From: Polynucleobacter hirudinilacicola
Lineage (GTDB): Bacteria > Pseudomonadota > Gammaproteobacteria > Burkholderiales > Burkholderiaceae
Direction of reading: 5' to 3'
DNA: 64,000 nt
Assembly (NCBI RefSeq): GCF_002192535.1
Contig: NZ_NAIA01000003.1
Coordinates: 775,954 to 839,953 of the forward strand
Numbering within the stretch: position 1 is the stretch's first letter; each line of letters starts with the position of its first letter. The notes under the pieces are model-generated. The model saw nothing but the letters and a program-made list of their open reading frames with translations. It was not told the DNA's origin and did not search any database. Shown here piece after piece: positions 43,852-53,700 of the stretch. A program made the translations under genes and the position numbers.

Positions 43852-43875
43852 GCAGTTTTTTGCCTCAAGGTTTTC

Positions 43876-45034
43876 TTAAGGGCTTGAGTAGCGGCGTGGT
43901 CTCAGTTTCTGAATGGCCATGCCAGCTAGACCACAGGCGAATGCCGACATTACAAAGACATCACGTGGTTGTGAGAGCTCCCAAATCCAGCCCGCACAAA
44001 GCCCGCCCAATGTACCGCCCAAGCCATAAGAAACAGTCGCCATTAAGGCTTGCCCTCTTGCTTGAAGTGGTCCAGTAAACCAGCGCTGTAATAACTTGGT
44101 AGCTGCACTATGGTGGGCTGCAAAAGTTCCCGCATGGAGTATTTGCGCAAATATAAGAACTGAAGTGATGGGTAAAAAAGCGATCAAAATAAAGCGCACC
44201 ACTCCAACTACAAAAGCGCCTTGAAGGACAATTTCTGCATCTAGACGACTGAGCACTTTGCTTTGGAAGTAAAAGAAGATAACCTCCGCAAATACTCCTA
44301 ATGCCCAGAAAAGGCCGATTTGAAACTTGTCATAGCCAAGATCAGCAAGATAAAGTGAATAAAACACATATAGTGCTGCATGTGCAAACACCATAAAGAA
44401 ACCAGATAGTAAAAACCAACGTACATCTGGATTAAAGAGCACGACGAGTAATTCTCCCCTCACCATTTTGCGACGTTCCATCTTGGGCTCATGCAATAAG
44501 AAGGTTACTGCGGCAAGGGAGAGTAGAACAACCGTACCTAAAATGGGATACAGCTCAATGGTGTTGCGTTGAAAGAGTTCACCAGCAGCAAGCACCATGA
44601 AGATGAAGCCTAAAGAGCCCCATAAGCGCAAACGCCCGTAACGCTTATCGAAAGAATTGTCTTTAAATAAAGCATGGACTGTTGCCGACTCACCCAAAGG
44701 CATCAAGCTACTGAGAATGGTGTGAAGCACAAACATCCAAATAAAAAAGCTGATGTAGCTCTCTAAAAAATAAATAGATAAAAAAAACGAGTGCTGCTAA
44801 ACACGCACAAATCCGAATGATGCCTATGCGGTTTGATAAAAAATCAGAAAGCCATCCCCAGGAAAATGGCCCAACAATACGGGTGATTTGCAACATCGAC
44901 ATTAAAATTGCAATTTCGATGACGCTAAAGCCGCGATCTAAAAAGAACAAGCTAGCGTAAGGTGACACTAAGCCGACGTAAGCAAAATATAAAAAGAAAA
45001 AGGACCCGAAGGCCCAGCGAAGCGAAGGTGTCAT
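43876..45034 (-). pseudogene. MFS transporter (HcaT/nucleoside-symporter-like), frameshifted
   Basis: An intact product of about 385 residues with 12 membrane segments is expected. The first 330 bp (from 45034) encode segments 1-3 (RWAFGSFFFLYFAYVGLVSPYASLF, LQITRIVGPFSWGWLSDFL). The frame then runs into a wrong end after RELHQLF. The rest (from about 44765 to 43876), read in another frame, holds segments 4-12. Removing one A from the run of eight (44780-44787) or the run of six (44765-44770) on the plus strand joins the two parts as ...FLESYISFFIWMFVLHT. The family is that of HcaT/NupG-like MFS_1_like transporters; the substrate is unknown. Error or mutation cannot be told apart. Confidence 0.83.
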
Positions 45035-45047
45035 CTATCTATATCAA

Positions 45048-46163
45048 TCAATCAGCTTTGGAGCCTGGCCGTGCTGATGGAATCGCTTTAGCGCTCACTT
45101 TGACATCAGCGCATTGAGCGCGGTGACGCAAGGCGTGATCCATGACCACTAAAGCCAACATAGCCTCGGCAATTGGCGTAGCACGAATACCAACGCAAGG
45201 ATCATGACGGCCCTTGGTTTGAACCGTAATCGGCTTGCCATCTAAGTCGATGGATTGCTTCGGACTCATGATGCTGGAGGTGGGTTTGATGGCGATAGAT
45301 ACGCGCAAATCCTGACCGCTACTAATGCCTCCAAGGGTACCGCCAGCATTATTACTGGCAAAGCCGTCTGGATGCATTTCATCACCGTGCTCACTGCCAC
45401 GTTGAGCTACTGACTTAAAGCCAGAACCAATTTCAACACCTTTAACCGCATTGATACCCATCATGGCATGCGCAATGTCTGCATCCAATTTATCAAAGAG
45501 GGGTTCACCTAAACCAATCGGAATATTGCGAGCGCGCACCTCAATCCGGGCACCACAAGAGTCCCCTGCTTTGCGCAGTTCATCCATATAGGTTTCGAGC
45601 TGAGGAATGATGTCAGCATTTGCAGCAAAAAATGGATTCCTCTCAACCTGAGCAAGATCTTTAAAAGGTATTTCAACCTCACCCAGCTGACTCATGTAGC
45701 CATAGAACTCTGTGCCATATTGCTCATGTAGCCATTTTTTAGCAATCGCAGCCGCAGCAACTACAGGTGCAGTTAAACGAGCAGAGGAACGACCGCCGCC
45801 GCGCGGATCACGGAAGCCATATTTATGGTGATAAGCGTAGTCGGCATGACCTGGCCTAAATGTTTGCAAGATATCACCGTAGTCTTGGCTACGGTGATCA
45901 GTATTGCGTATCAGCAGCCCAATTGGTGCGCCAGTAGTTTTACCTTCAAAGACGCCAGACAGAATCTCTACCCGATCTTCTTCTTTGCGCTGGGTAACGT
46001 GACGAGATGTGCCCGGCTTACGGCGATCGAGGTCTAGCTGCAGATCTGCTTCGGATAACAGCATGCCCGGAGGGCAGCCATCAACCACGGCACCAATCGC
46101 TGGACCGTGAGATTCACCAAAAGTGGTAACAGTAAAGAGGAGGCCTAAAGTATTTCCTGACAT
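45048..46163 (-). CDS. aroC: Chorismate synthase
   Basis: AroC makes chorismate from EPSP with reduced FMN, the last common step of aromatic synthesis. The 371-residue protein begins [21 protein letters not shown] and has [27 protein letters not shown] and [18 protein letters not shown], all signatures of the family. It lies 13 bp upstream of the MFS gene on the same strand, a pairing I recall from other beta-proteobacteria. Confidence 0.97.
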   Translation of the reverse strand: MSGNTLGLLFTVTTFGESHGPAIGAVVDGCPPGMLLSEADLQLDLDRRKPGTSRHVTQRKEEDRVEILSGVFEGKTTGAPIGLLIRNTDHRSQDYGDILQTFRPGHADYAYHHKYGFRDPRGGGRSSARLTAPVVAAAAIAKKWLHEQYGTEFYGYMSQLGEVEIPFKDLAQVERNPFFAANADIIPQLETYMDELRKAGDSCGARIEVRARNIPIGLGEPLFDKLDADIAHAMMGINAVKGVEIGSGFKSVAQRGSEHGDEMHPDGFASNNAGGTLGGISSGQDLRVSIAIKPTSSIMSPKQSIDLDGKPITVQTKGRHDPCVGIRATPIAEAMLALVVMDHALRHRAQCADVKVSAKAIPSARPGSKAD

Positions 46164-46216
46164 ATCGACATTATGTCATTTGTCAGGAATATCGGCTTAA
46201 AACAAGCGCTTAGGGG

Positions 46217-46672
46217 CTAGTTGGCAGCTTTTTCGGTGTCCTCTGGCCAATCACGAATATAGGCTTTGAGCATCGAATTTTCAAAATCTTGTGCTTCGAC
46301 AACAGACTTAGCAACGTCGTAAAAAGAGATCACGCCCATCAACATTTTTTGATCAACGACCGGTAAATAGCGGGCATGATCTACTAACATCATCCGACGA
46401 ACCTCATCAATCTCGGTTTCCATATTGCAAGTAAGCGGCTTTTGATTCATTACGGTACGTACTGGAATGTCGTCTAACTTACCATGATGTGTTGCTAATG
46501 CAGAGATAACCTCACGGAAGGTCAAGATGCCTACTAGCTTGTCATAGTCCATGACAACCAATGAACCAACATCGTGTTCGCTCATGACAAGTACAGCAGT
46601 TTGAAGCGCTGTATCAGGTGCAACCGTAAATAAGGTGCTGCCCTTAACGCGCAAGATGTCGCGAACTTTCAT
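46217..46672 (-). CDS. CBS-domain protein
   Basis: The 151-residue protein consists of two CBS domains (about residues 4-58 and 70-125): VRDILRVKGSTLFTVAPDTALQTAVLVMSEHDVGSLVVMD and VRTVMNQKPLTCNMETEIDEVRRMMLVDHARYLPVVD. Such stand-alone pairs bind adenine nucleotides and usually regulate a partner protein. No effector domain is present. No partner is evident from the neighbours. Confidence 0.92.
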   Translation of the reverse strand: MKVRDILRVKGSTLFTVAPDTALQTAVLVMSEHDVGSLVVMDYDKLVGILTFREVISALATHHGKLDDIPVRTVMNQKPLTCNMETEIDEVRRMMLVDHARYLPVVDQKMLMGVISFYDVAKSVVEAQDFENSMLKAYIRDWPEDTEKAAN

Positions 46673-46757
46673 TTAATCTCCAAAAACAATACACAAGGTA
46701 TGTATAACCCCAATATATCCCCAAGGACACATTCAATCAAGGGCTCTAAGCCTTGTT

Positions 46758-47606
46758 TTAGTAACGAATAACCCTAATGAGCCCGCTGCGGAGATTGGGT
46801 AAATTGGCAACCAGGATGGCGCCAGCAAGGGTTATCCACCAGGTCATATAAATCCAAAGGAGACCCAAGGGGAAGATGGCAAAGGCGCCATAGACTGTTT
46901 TATAAAAGGCAGTATGACTTAGAAAAATGGCATAACCAAACTTCATTAATTCAAAACTGATGGCAGCAAAGAATGCACCTGAAAAAGCATCAGACCACAG
47001 AATCTTGGAATAAGGCAAAACTTTATATACAACTGCGTAAACAGAGATCGCCAAAAAAATGGGTGCAATTGCGGCGAGTAGACGAAAACCAAACGAAACT
47101 GCTTCAATCCATCCTTCTGATGCACTAAATAGAATACCGCTGAGATAGATGCCAACACCCAACAGTACGGGACCTAAAAAAGTAGCCGCGCTATAAATCA
47201 ATACCTTTTTAAATAGAGGGCGACGCTCTTGTACTTTAAAGATTTGATTAAATGCCGCCTCGATCACTGCTAGTGTCATGATGGTAGTGATGACTAAACC
47301 GATTAAGCCAATAAAAGTTAAGCCACTCGCTTTTGAGGAAAACTGCTCTAAATAGCTAAAGACTTGTTGGTTTAAACCGCCCGGCATATAGGTATCGAGA
47401 AGCCAGGTTCTGAAAGCATTTTTAACCTGAATGACGCTGGGCAGATAACCAATTAATATAGTTGCAATGGTGAGCATTGGTACTAAAGACAAGGTAGTCG
47501 TAAATGCTAGGCTGGCAGCGATCTGGTTCAAATTCAGACCACGATTACGCTCCCAGAGCTGTTTGCCCAGAGCAAGCCATAATTGGGGGTTACGAATAAG
47601 GCGCAT
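46758..47606 (-). CDS. YihY/BrkB-family inner-membrane protein
   Basis: The 282-residue protein has about six hydrophobic segments and the family features RNRGLNLNQIAASLAFTTTLSLVPMLTIATILIGYLP at the N-terminus and SDAFSGAFFAAISFELMKFGYAIFL near the end. The family was once called ribonuclease BN by mistake; function remains unclear. Its start is 22 bp from that of wrbA on the other strand. Confidence 0.9.
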   Translation of the reverse strand: MRLIRNPQLWLALGKQLWERNRGLNLNQIAASLAFTTTLSLVPMLTIATILIGYLPSVIQVKNAFRTWLLDTYMPGGLNQQVFSYLEQFSSKASGLTFIGLIGLVITTIMTLAVIEAAFNQIFKVQERRPLFKKVLIYSAATFLGPVLLGVGIYLSGILFSASEGWIEAVSFGFRLLAAIAPIFLAISVYAVVYKVLPYSKILWSDAFSGAFFAAISFELMKFGYAIFLSHTAFYKTVYGAFAIFPLGLLWIYMTWWITLAGAILVANLPNLRSGLIRVIRY

Positions 47607-47619
47607 CGCCGTATCATAA

Positions 47620-48231
<612 letters not shown>

Positions 48232-48236
48232 TCACA

Positions 48237-48626
48237 ATGCTGAAGAAAATTCTTGAGAAGAATCCCTACCAGCTGCTCGCAACTGCAGCCTTTGTAGATT
48301 TATTTATTCTCTGTGTATGTTGGGAGTGGTTTATCTCTCCCCTTCGCCCAGGTGGCTCTTGGCTTATTCTGAAAGGAATACCTTTGCTCTTTGCTATTCC
48401 CGGTCTGTGGAAAGGCAAGGTTTACACCATGCAATGGGCTTCCATGTTAATTCTGCTCTACATCACCGAAGGCTTGGTACGCATTCTTGAAACTGGAGCA
48501 AACTTTTGGATGGCGGTTTTAGAGACAGCGCTTGCAACTACTGGTTTTGTTTGTTTATTAATTTATTTAAAGCCAATTAAGCAAGAAGCCAAAAGTTTAG
48601 CCAAGAAGAAGGCTCAGGCTAAGTGA
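48237..48626 (+). CDS. DUF2069 membrane protein
   Basis: The 129-residue protein has four hydrophobic segments (about 14-32, 42-58, 63-81, 87-108) and a lysine-rich C-terminus, matching DUF2069. It lies between wrbA and the FAD oxidase. The conserved pairing with wrbA is known from beta-proteobacteria. No function is known. Confidence 0.82.
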   Translation: MLKKILEKNPYQLLATAAFVDLFILCVCWEWFISPLRPGGSWLILKGIPLLFAIPGLWKGKVYTMQWASMLILLYITEGLVRILETGANFWMAVLETALATTGFVCLLIYLKPIKQEAKSLAKKKAQAK

Positions 48627-48628
48627 TC

Positions 48629-50044
48629 ATGAGTGGCTTGATCAAGCAATTTAGCGACATACTTGGTAAAGAATATGTTCTCACCCAAGACCAAGATAAA
48701 GCCCCTTACCTGACCGACTGGCGCAAACGCTATGTTGGTAAAGCCCTAGCAGTCCTCCTTCCAAAAACAACTATTGAAGTAGCCAATATTGTGAAGCTGT
48801 GTGCAGCGAATCATGTCTCGATTGTTCCGCAAGGCGGCCATACAGGTTTTTGCGGTGGTGCTACACCTGACGAGACCGGTCAGCAAGTCATTCTGAATCT
48901 GAAACGCATGAATCACATCCGTGAAATTGATTCTGCCAATCAAACAATCACGCTTGAGGCGGGATGTATTTTGCAGACCGTTCAAGAAAAAGCAGCAGCA
49001 CAAGATTTTTTATTTCCATTAAGTCTTGGTGCAGAAGGCAGTTGCATGATTGGCGGCAACCTTGCTACTAATGCTGGTGGCACAAATGTATTGCGCTATG
49101 GCAATACGCGGGATCTTTGCCTGGGTCTTGAAGTTGTTACTGCTCAAGGTGAAGTCTGGAATGGCATGAAGGGCTTGCGCAAGGACAATACCGGCTACGA
49201 CCTCCGAGATCTGTTTATTGGATCCGAAGGCACGCTTGGCATCATTACTGCTGCCGTCATGAAGCTCTATCCCCTGCCGATCTCCCAATGGACGACTCTA
49301 GTAGCAAGCCAAGATATTGCATCCACCATTGCCCTACTTAATTTATTTCAGAAGCGAGCCACCTCATTGCTCACCGGCTTTGAAATGATGACTCAAGAAT
49401 CTTTAGCTCTTAATGAGAAGCACTTTCCGCAAATGGCTAACCCCTTAAAAGGTAATCCTCCTTTCACGATCTTGATTGAACTCTCTGATCATGAAAGTGA
49501 AGAACATGTCCGTAAACTTCTGGAAACCATCCTAGAAGAAGCGTTTACTGCAGAGTTGATTAGCGATGCCGTGATTGCTAGCAACCTAAGTCAGGCAAAT
49601 GCGTTTTGGCATATGCGTGAGCACATAACGCTGGCACAAGCCGAAGAAGGCGCCAATCTCAAACATGACATCACCATCCCGCTTTCTTCCTTGGATAGCT
49701 TTATTCAGGAAACAGATGCCTTAATGAGAAAACACTACCCAGGTGTGCGGATTATTAATTTTGGCCATTTGGGTGACGGGAACCTCCACTACAACATTGC
49801 CCCACCCCTTGGATCTGACCCCAAGGCATTTAACCTTGCCAATGAAAAGGCGATCCACGAGCTGGTGTATTCCCAGGTTGAGCGTTGCCAAGGCTCCATA
49901 TCGGCTGAACATGGGGTTGGACAGCTCAAATTGGAGGGCTTAAGGGCTCATAAGGGTGACGTTGCCCACGACCTCATGAAGACCCTAAAAAGGGCCCTAG
50001 ACCCGCAAAATATCCTCAATCCCCATAAAGTGGTCTCAATTTAG
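48629..50044 (+). CDS. FAD-linked oxidase, D-2-hydroxyacid dehydrogenase (GlcD/D2HGDH) type
   Basis: The 471-residue protein has an N-terminal FAD_binding_4 domain (PQGGHTGFCGGATPDETGQQVILNLKRMN and GAEGSCMIGGNLATNAGGTNVLRYGN) and a FAD-oxidase C-terminal domain (INFGHLGDGNLHYNIAPP, ISAEHGVGQLK). These are the residues of the GlcD/D-lactate/D-2-hydroxyglutarate dehydrogenase group; the exact substrate cannot be told. The ATG at 48629 is preferred to the overlapping GTG at 48623. No glcE/glcF is next to it, so the single-subunit type is more likely. Confidence 0.88.
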   Translation: MSGLIKQFSDILGKEYVLTQDQDKAPYLTDWRKRYVGKALAVLLPKTTIEVANIVKLCAANHVSIVPQGGHTGFCGGATPDETGQQVILNLKRMNHIREIDSANQTITLEAGCILQTVQEKAAAQDFLFPLSLGAEGSCMIGGNLATNAGGTNVLRYGNTRDLCLGLEVVTAQGEVWNGMKGLRKDNTGYDLRDLFIGSEGTLGIITAAVMKLYPLPISQWTTLVASQDIASTIALLNLFQKRATSLLTGFEMMTQESLALNEKHFPQMANPLKGNPPFTILIELSDHESEEHVRKLLETILEEAFTAELISDAVIASNLSQANAFWHMREHITLAQAEEGANLKHDITIPLSSLDSFIQETDALMRKHYPGVRIINFGHLGDGNLHYNIAPPLGSDPKAFNLANEKAIHELVYSQVERCQGSISAEHGVGQLKLEGLRAHKGDVAHDLMKTLKRALDPQNILNPHKVVSI

Positions 50045-50136
50045 GGTTTTTGAGCCCCAATATTTGTTAAATATTTTGTAATTCTTGTCATCTCTACCGA
50101 ATTCTGATGCGTTGTATGGGCATATAGGAGACAAAG

Positions 50137-50322
50137 ATGTCAACAAGACTAAAACGTTGGGCCCGTGCAATTCAAGAAATCGACTTGTCCAAAAGGACGC
50201 CTGAAGTCGCTATTGGCTATCTAGATAGCAAATACCGCGATATTGCTTGGCGTTACATCCGTATTCTCGGCTTTGAACGCACTATCAGCTTCATGGCTAG
50301 CAATAACTTTCACCCAGAGTGA
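50137..50322 (+). CDS. Small protein of unknown function
   Basis: The 61-residue protein is basic and lacks a membrane segment. It reads MSTRLKRWARAIQEIDL at the start and ILGFERTISFMASNNFHPE at the end, with a helical amphipathic look in between. I do not recognise the family. A clear GGAGAC ribosome site lies 7 bp before the ATG, and a terminator follows directly, which together support a real gene. Confidence 0.62.
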   Translation: MSTRLKRWARAIQEIDLSKRTPEVAIGYLDSKYRDIAWRYIRILGFERTISFMASNNFHPE

Positions 50323-50333
50323 GCTTTATAGAT

Positions 50334-50369
50334 AAACCCTAAATAACTGATTTATTTAGGGTTTTTTGT
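50334..50369. terminator. Bidirectional terminator between a small gene and the MFS gene
   Basis: AAACCCTAAATAA (50334-50346) pairs with TTATTTAGGGTTT (50352-50364), and a T run follows. It overlaps the last codons of the MFS gene on the minus strand. Confidence 0.82.
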
Positions 50370-51570
50370 TTTTGGATAATTTTGGCTTTATATCAATAGG
50401 CTTAAATACCCAAAACGCCATCAGCATTACTGCCAGTAGCGAACTGAGTCCTGAAAATAAAAATGCCACTGTCGGGCTGACAGATTCATACAGCCAGCCA
50501 AATATTAAAGAGGCAGGCAACAGCATAATTCCTGAGCATAGATTGAACCAACCAAACGCTGTGCCTGTTAATCCCTTTGGAGCAAGGTCAGCAACGAGGG
50601 CCTTCTCAACCCCTTCGGTGGCTGCTTTAAATAGTCCATATAACGCGAATATTCCAAAAAGCCATCCAACCGTCAGACCAGAATAGCTCATTGCCGCATA
50701 TATCAGTGCATAAGCCATCCAAGCAAGCGTAATAAAGTATTTGCGACTAAATCTGTCTGATAAAGCGGAAAGTGGCGTACCAAAAATAGTGGTAATCAAA
50801 GAAATACATGCCCACAAAAGTGGAATCTGTTCTTGAGGCACGCCAAGTTCTTTGGCTCTTAAGAGCAAGAACATGTCTGAAGAATTGCTGAGTGCAAATA
50901 AACCCACTGCAAATAGATAGCGCTTAAATTCAACTGGCATTCCATCCAGGTTCCAGGTGAACTTGATAGTTGATGAAACGAGGCTTTCTCGCGCAGGCTC
51001 TTTGATACAGAGGGCTAGCGCAACAGTGATAGCGCCGGGTATGACTGCCCACAAAAATATCTCTTTTAGTGGAATATTAATCGCAAGTAGATATGCAGCA
51101 AGCAATGGGCCAACAACCGCGCCTGCATTATCCATTGATCGATGTAGGCCATAAGTAATGCCCCGTTGATTTGCTGGAACGCTCTCAGCTAACAACGCAT
51201 CTCTCGGAGAACTTCTCAAGCCCTTACCTAGTCTATCGGTAAAGCGAATGAGCAAAACGCCAACCCAGGAGCTAGCAAATGCAATCAGCGGCCTTCCGAT
51301 ACCCGCAAGAAAATAACCAAGGACAATCCAAACCTTGGCATTTTTTGTTTTATCAACAACAACTCCCGAAACTAGCTTGAATAAACTAGAAGTGGCCTCT
51401 GCGACACCTTCGATGATGCCGATCGCCTTGGGTCCAGCCATTAAGACGGAAGCCAAATAAAGTGGCATTAAGGGATACAACATCTCACTTGCGGAATCGT
51501 TCACAAAGCTTATCAAGCCGATTAACCAAACCGTTTTGGGCAATGATGAGAGAGTTTTAAACATGCTCAT
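50356..51570 (-). CDS. MFS transporter
   Basis: The 404-residue protein has 12 hydrophobic segments and the MFS motif A area DRLGKGLRSSPRDALLAESV between segments 2-3, which also marks the group of MFS permeases distantly related to RhtX and fosmidomycin pumps. WLIGLISFVNDSASEMLYPLMPLYLASVL begins the protein. Substrate unknown. The gene stands alone on the minus strand. Confidence 0.85.
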   Translation of the reverse strand: MSMFKTLSSLPKTVWLIGLISFVNDSASEMLYPLMPLYLASVLMAGPKAIGIIEGVAEATSSLFKLVSGVVVDKTKNAKVWIVLGYFLAGIGRPLIAFASSWVGVLLIRFTDRLGKGLRSSPRDALLAESVPANQRGITYGLHRSMDNAGAVVGPLLAAYLLAINIPLKEIFLWAVIPGAITVALALCIKEPARESLVSSTIKFTWNLDGMPVEFKRYLFAVGLFALSNSSDMFLLLRAKELGVPQEQIPLLWACISLITTIFGTPLSALSDRFSRKYFITLAWMAYALIYAAMSYSGLTVGWLFGIFALYGLFKAATEGVEKALVADLAPKGLTGTAFGWFNLCSGIMLLPASLIFGWLYESVSPTVAFLFSGLSSLLAVMLMAFWVFKPIDIKPKLSKNKKP

Positions 51571-51692
51571 TCAATTTAGCACCAATTTTAGCAATCAGAA
51601 AAAAACCGTTTTATTGTCATAATCGCTTGAATCGCCCATAAATAACCCGTAGGATCAAAGAATAAACATCGGATCTAAAAGGTTAAAAAATT

Positions 51693-51965
51693 ATGAGTCA
51701 GAAAAAATTAGTAAAACAGTTGATGAAAAAACTGGACAAGTTAGAGTCAGAACGTGAAAAGCTCATCGATAAGCTGGCTAAAGCTCTAGATAAGCTTGAG
51801 CAAAAAGAAGCAAGCAAAAAACCAGCCGCCAAGAAGGTTACTGCAAAAAAGACGCCTAGCAAGAAAACTCCCGCCAAAAAAACGCCTAGAAAAAAAGTAG
51901 CATCTAAGAAGACGCCTGCAAAAAAAGTTTTATCGCCAGCCTCTACTGCTAATGAAGAAGCTTAA
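51693..51965 (+). CDS. Lysine-rich histone H1-like protein
   Basis: The 90-residue protein has a charged helical N-terminus (LVKQLMKKLDKLESEREKLIDKLAKALDKLEQ, probably coiled coil) and a tail from about residue 40 to 80 made of KTPAKK-like repeats (KKTPSKKTPAKKTPRKK). This resembles the C-terminus of eukaryotic H1 and of the bacterial H1-like proteins AlgP, HctB and BpH1, which bind DNA or polyanions. It is placed 3 bp before ppk2 and is certainly in the same transcript. See findings for the possible link with polyphosphate. Confidence 0.85.
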   Translation: MSQKKLVKQLMKKLDKLESEREKLIDKLAKALDKLEQKEASKKPAAKKVTAKKTPSKKTPAKKTPRKKVASKKTPAKKVLSPASTANEEA

Positions 51966-51968
51966 GTA

Positions 51969-52751
51969 GTGAGCAAGGATCTCAAAGAAACTAATCACGA
52001 TTCTGATTACGAAGATCAACTTCGCCTTCTGCAAATTGAACTAGTGAAGCTTCAGCGTGAAATTATTTCAGGTGGAATGCGCTTATTGGTTATTTTAGAG
52101 GGTCGAGATACTGCGGGCAAAGATGGCACCATCAAACGCATTACTGAACATCTGAGTCCTCGTGAAACCCATGTTGTAGCGCTTGGCAAACCATCCTCTC
52201 GTGAAGAGGGTGAATGGTATTTTCAGAGATACGTTGCTGAGCTACCATCAGCCGGCGAGTTCAGCATCTTTAACCGTAGTTGGTATAACCGTGCAGGGGT
52301 CGAGAAAGTAATGGGATTTTGCACAGATGCTCAGTACAAGCAATTTATGGCATCAGTAAATGATTTTGAAGGTTTACTGGTTGACTCGGGAATCCAGATT
52401 ATCAAGTACTACTTAGATATTGATAAAAAAGAGCAGGAGGAGCGTCTAGAGAGTAGAAAAGCTGACCCTCTAAAGCAGTGGAAAATTAGTCCTATCGATG
52501 AACAAGCGCAGCATAAGTGGAATGATTACAGTGTGGCACGCGATCTCATGCTGCAACAAACCAGTTCTGTAAAAGCACCTTGGACTGTAGTGAATGCCAA
52601 TAATAAGAAACACACGCACTTAAATCTGATTCGAGATCTTTTATCTAGGGTCAAATATCCAAAAAAGGATGAAAAGATATTAGCTGTTGACGCTGATATT
52701 GTGATGCCCTGCCCACCATTAGGGAAAAAACCTCCCAAAGTAGCGCCCTAG
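51969..52751 (+). CDS. ppk2: Polyphosphate kinase 2 family protein
   Basis: PPK2 transfers phosphate between polyphosphate and nucleotides. The 260-residue protein has the Walker A LEGRDTAGKDGTIKR, the lid region YFQRYVAELPSAGEFSIFNRSWYNRAGVEKVMGF with the second conserved Arg/Asp set, and a C-terminal segment WKISPIDEQAQHKWNDYS. This is the class I single-domain type. The start is a GTG at 51969, three bases after the stop of the lysine-rich gene. Direction of the reaction (NDP to NTP) is inferred from the class. Confidence 0.92.
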   Translation: MSKDLKETNHDSDYEDQLRLLQIELVKLQREIISGGMRLLVILEGRDTAGKDGTIKRITEHLSPRETHVVALGKPSSREEGEWYFQRYVAELPSAGEFSIFNRSWYNRAGVEKVMGFCTDAQYKQFMASVNDFEGLLVDSGIQIIKYYLDIDKKEQEERLESRKADPLKQWKISPIDEQAQHKWNDYSVARDLMLQQTSSVKAPWTVVNANNKKHTHLNLIRDLLSRVKYPKKDEKILAVDADIVMPCPPLGKKPPKVAP

Positions 52752-52759
52752 TTTCTTTT

Positions 52760-53656
52760 TTAGCTTACAAAGAATTGCTTCGCATCAGTGACGAGTTCAC
52801 TAGGTAACTCTTCAGGAATATAGTGGCCGCAAGAAACGGTTTTCCCCGAGACATTTTCAGCGACTGCTTTCCAATCCTCGATCGGCTTAAAGCATTTATG
52901 AACTAATCCATGCTCTCCCCATAAGACCCTTAATGGCATCGTGAGTTTTTTACCTGCAGCCCTATCGGCTCGATCATGTACTAAGTCAATACTGGCAGCA
53001 GCTCTATAGTCCTCGCACATAGAATGCATGGTTTGTGGATTGCTTGCGCCCGCAAGATATTCTGACCAACGCTCAGGAGAAAAAATGCCTGTGCCAGCAT
53101 GACGACCCATATGTTGCTTAATCCAAAACTCCGGATTAGCCGCAATGAAGGTTTCCGGAATAGGTTCTGGCTGAATTAAAAAGAACCAATGCCAATAGCC
53201 TTTAGCAAATTCCATGGTGGTGTTGTCATACATGGCCAGTGTTGGCGATATATCTAAGACCATTAAACGCAAAACACTATCAGGAAAGTCCATCGCCAAC
53301 CTGTGCGACACTCTGCCGCCACGATCATGCCCAAGCAAGAAAAATTGCTGATAGCCTAAAGATTGCATCAGAGCATGCTGATCTGCTGCCATTGATCTCT
53401 TGGAGTAAGTTGAATGATCAGCTTTACCATGAGGTTTGGCAGATTGTCCGTAGCCACGCAGATCAGAAGCCACCACAGTAAAAGATTTGGCTAACTCTGG
53501 AGCAACTAATTCCCAGATTGCTTTGGTTTGTGGAAAGCCGTGTAATAGCAATATGGGCGCCCCATTGCCACGTACTTGACAGGCAATTTCTATAGGACCG
53601 TCATCTGATGGGACGGTCACTTTTTTTTGCTCAAAGCCAGGAAATACTACAGTCAT
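52760..53656 (-). CDS. Alpha/beta hydrolase of the fluoroacetate dehalogenase type
   Basis: The 298-residue enzyme has the oxyanion motif LLHGFPQTKAIW and nucleophile elbow GHDRGGRVSHRLA. All residues I recall for characterised fluoroacetate dehalogenases (Asp110, Arg111, Arg114, Asp134, His155, Trp156, Tyr219, His280) have counterparts here: Asp111, Arg112, Arg115, Asp135, His156, Trp157, Tyr217 and His278. The His-Trp-Tyr set forms the fluoride pocket. Haloacetate dehalogenation is thus a reasonable prediction, although an epoxide hydrolase or other esterase role is not excluded. Confidence 0.82.
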   Translation of the reverse strand: MTVVFPGFEQKKVTVPSDDGPIEIACQVRGNGAPILLLHGFPQTKAIWELVAPELAKSFTVVASDLRGYGQSAKPHGKADHSTYSKRSMAADQHALMQSLGYQQFFLLGHDRGGRVSHRLAMDFPDSVLRLMVLDISPTLAMYDNTTMEFAKGYWHWFFLIQPEPIPETFIAANPEFWIKQHMGRHAGTGIFSPERWSEYLAGASNPQTMHSMCEDYRAAASIDLVHDRADRAAGKKLTMPLRVLWGEHGLVHKCFKPIEDWKAVAENVSGKTVSCGHYIPEELPSELVTDAKQFFVS

Positions 53657-53668
53657 ATCCTATCCAAT

Positions 53669-53694
53669 AAAAAAGAGCCTCTGACGAGGCTCTT
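53669..53694 (-). terminator. Rho-independent terminator on the minus strand
   Basis: AAGAGCCTC (53673-53681) pairs with GAGGCTCTT (53686-53694) around a 4-base loop. On the minus strand a T run follows, so it ends the transcript of the EF-hand gene (and probably of the lipoprotein genes upstream of it). Confidence 0.83.
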
Positions 53695-53700
53695 GGAGTA

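Noticed and set aside
43860-43890. CTCAAG/CTTGAG inverted repeat between the parvulin gene and the MFS gene as terminator
   Set aside because: The stem is only 6 bp with a 13-base loop and no T run; too weak to call.
51780-51940. Short A-rich tandem repeats in the lysine-rich gene as CRISPR or satellite DNA
   Set aside because: The periodicity follows codons for Lys-Thr-Pro and no regular spacers exist; it is a protein repeat.
53239-53481. Plus-strand open frame inside the hydrolase gene, and similar shadow frames elsewhere
   Set aside because: They lie opposite well-supported genes, have no ribosome sites and no recognisable protein features.
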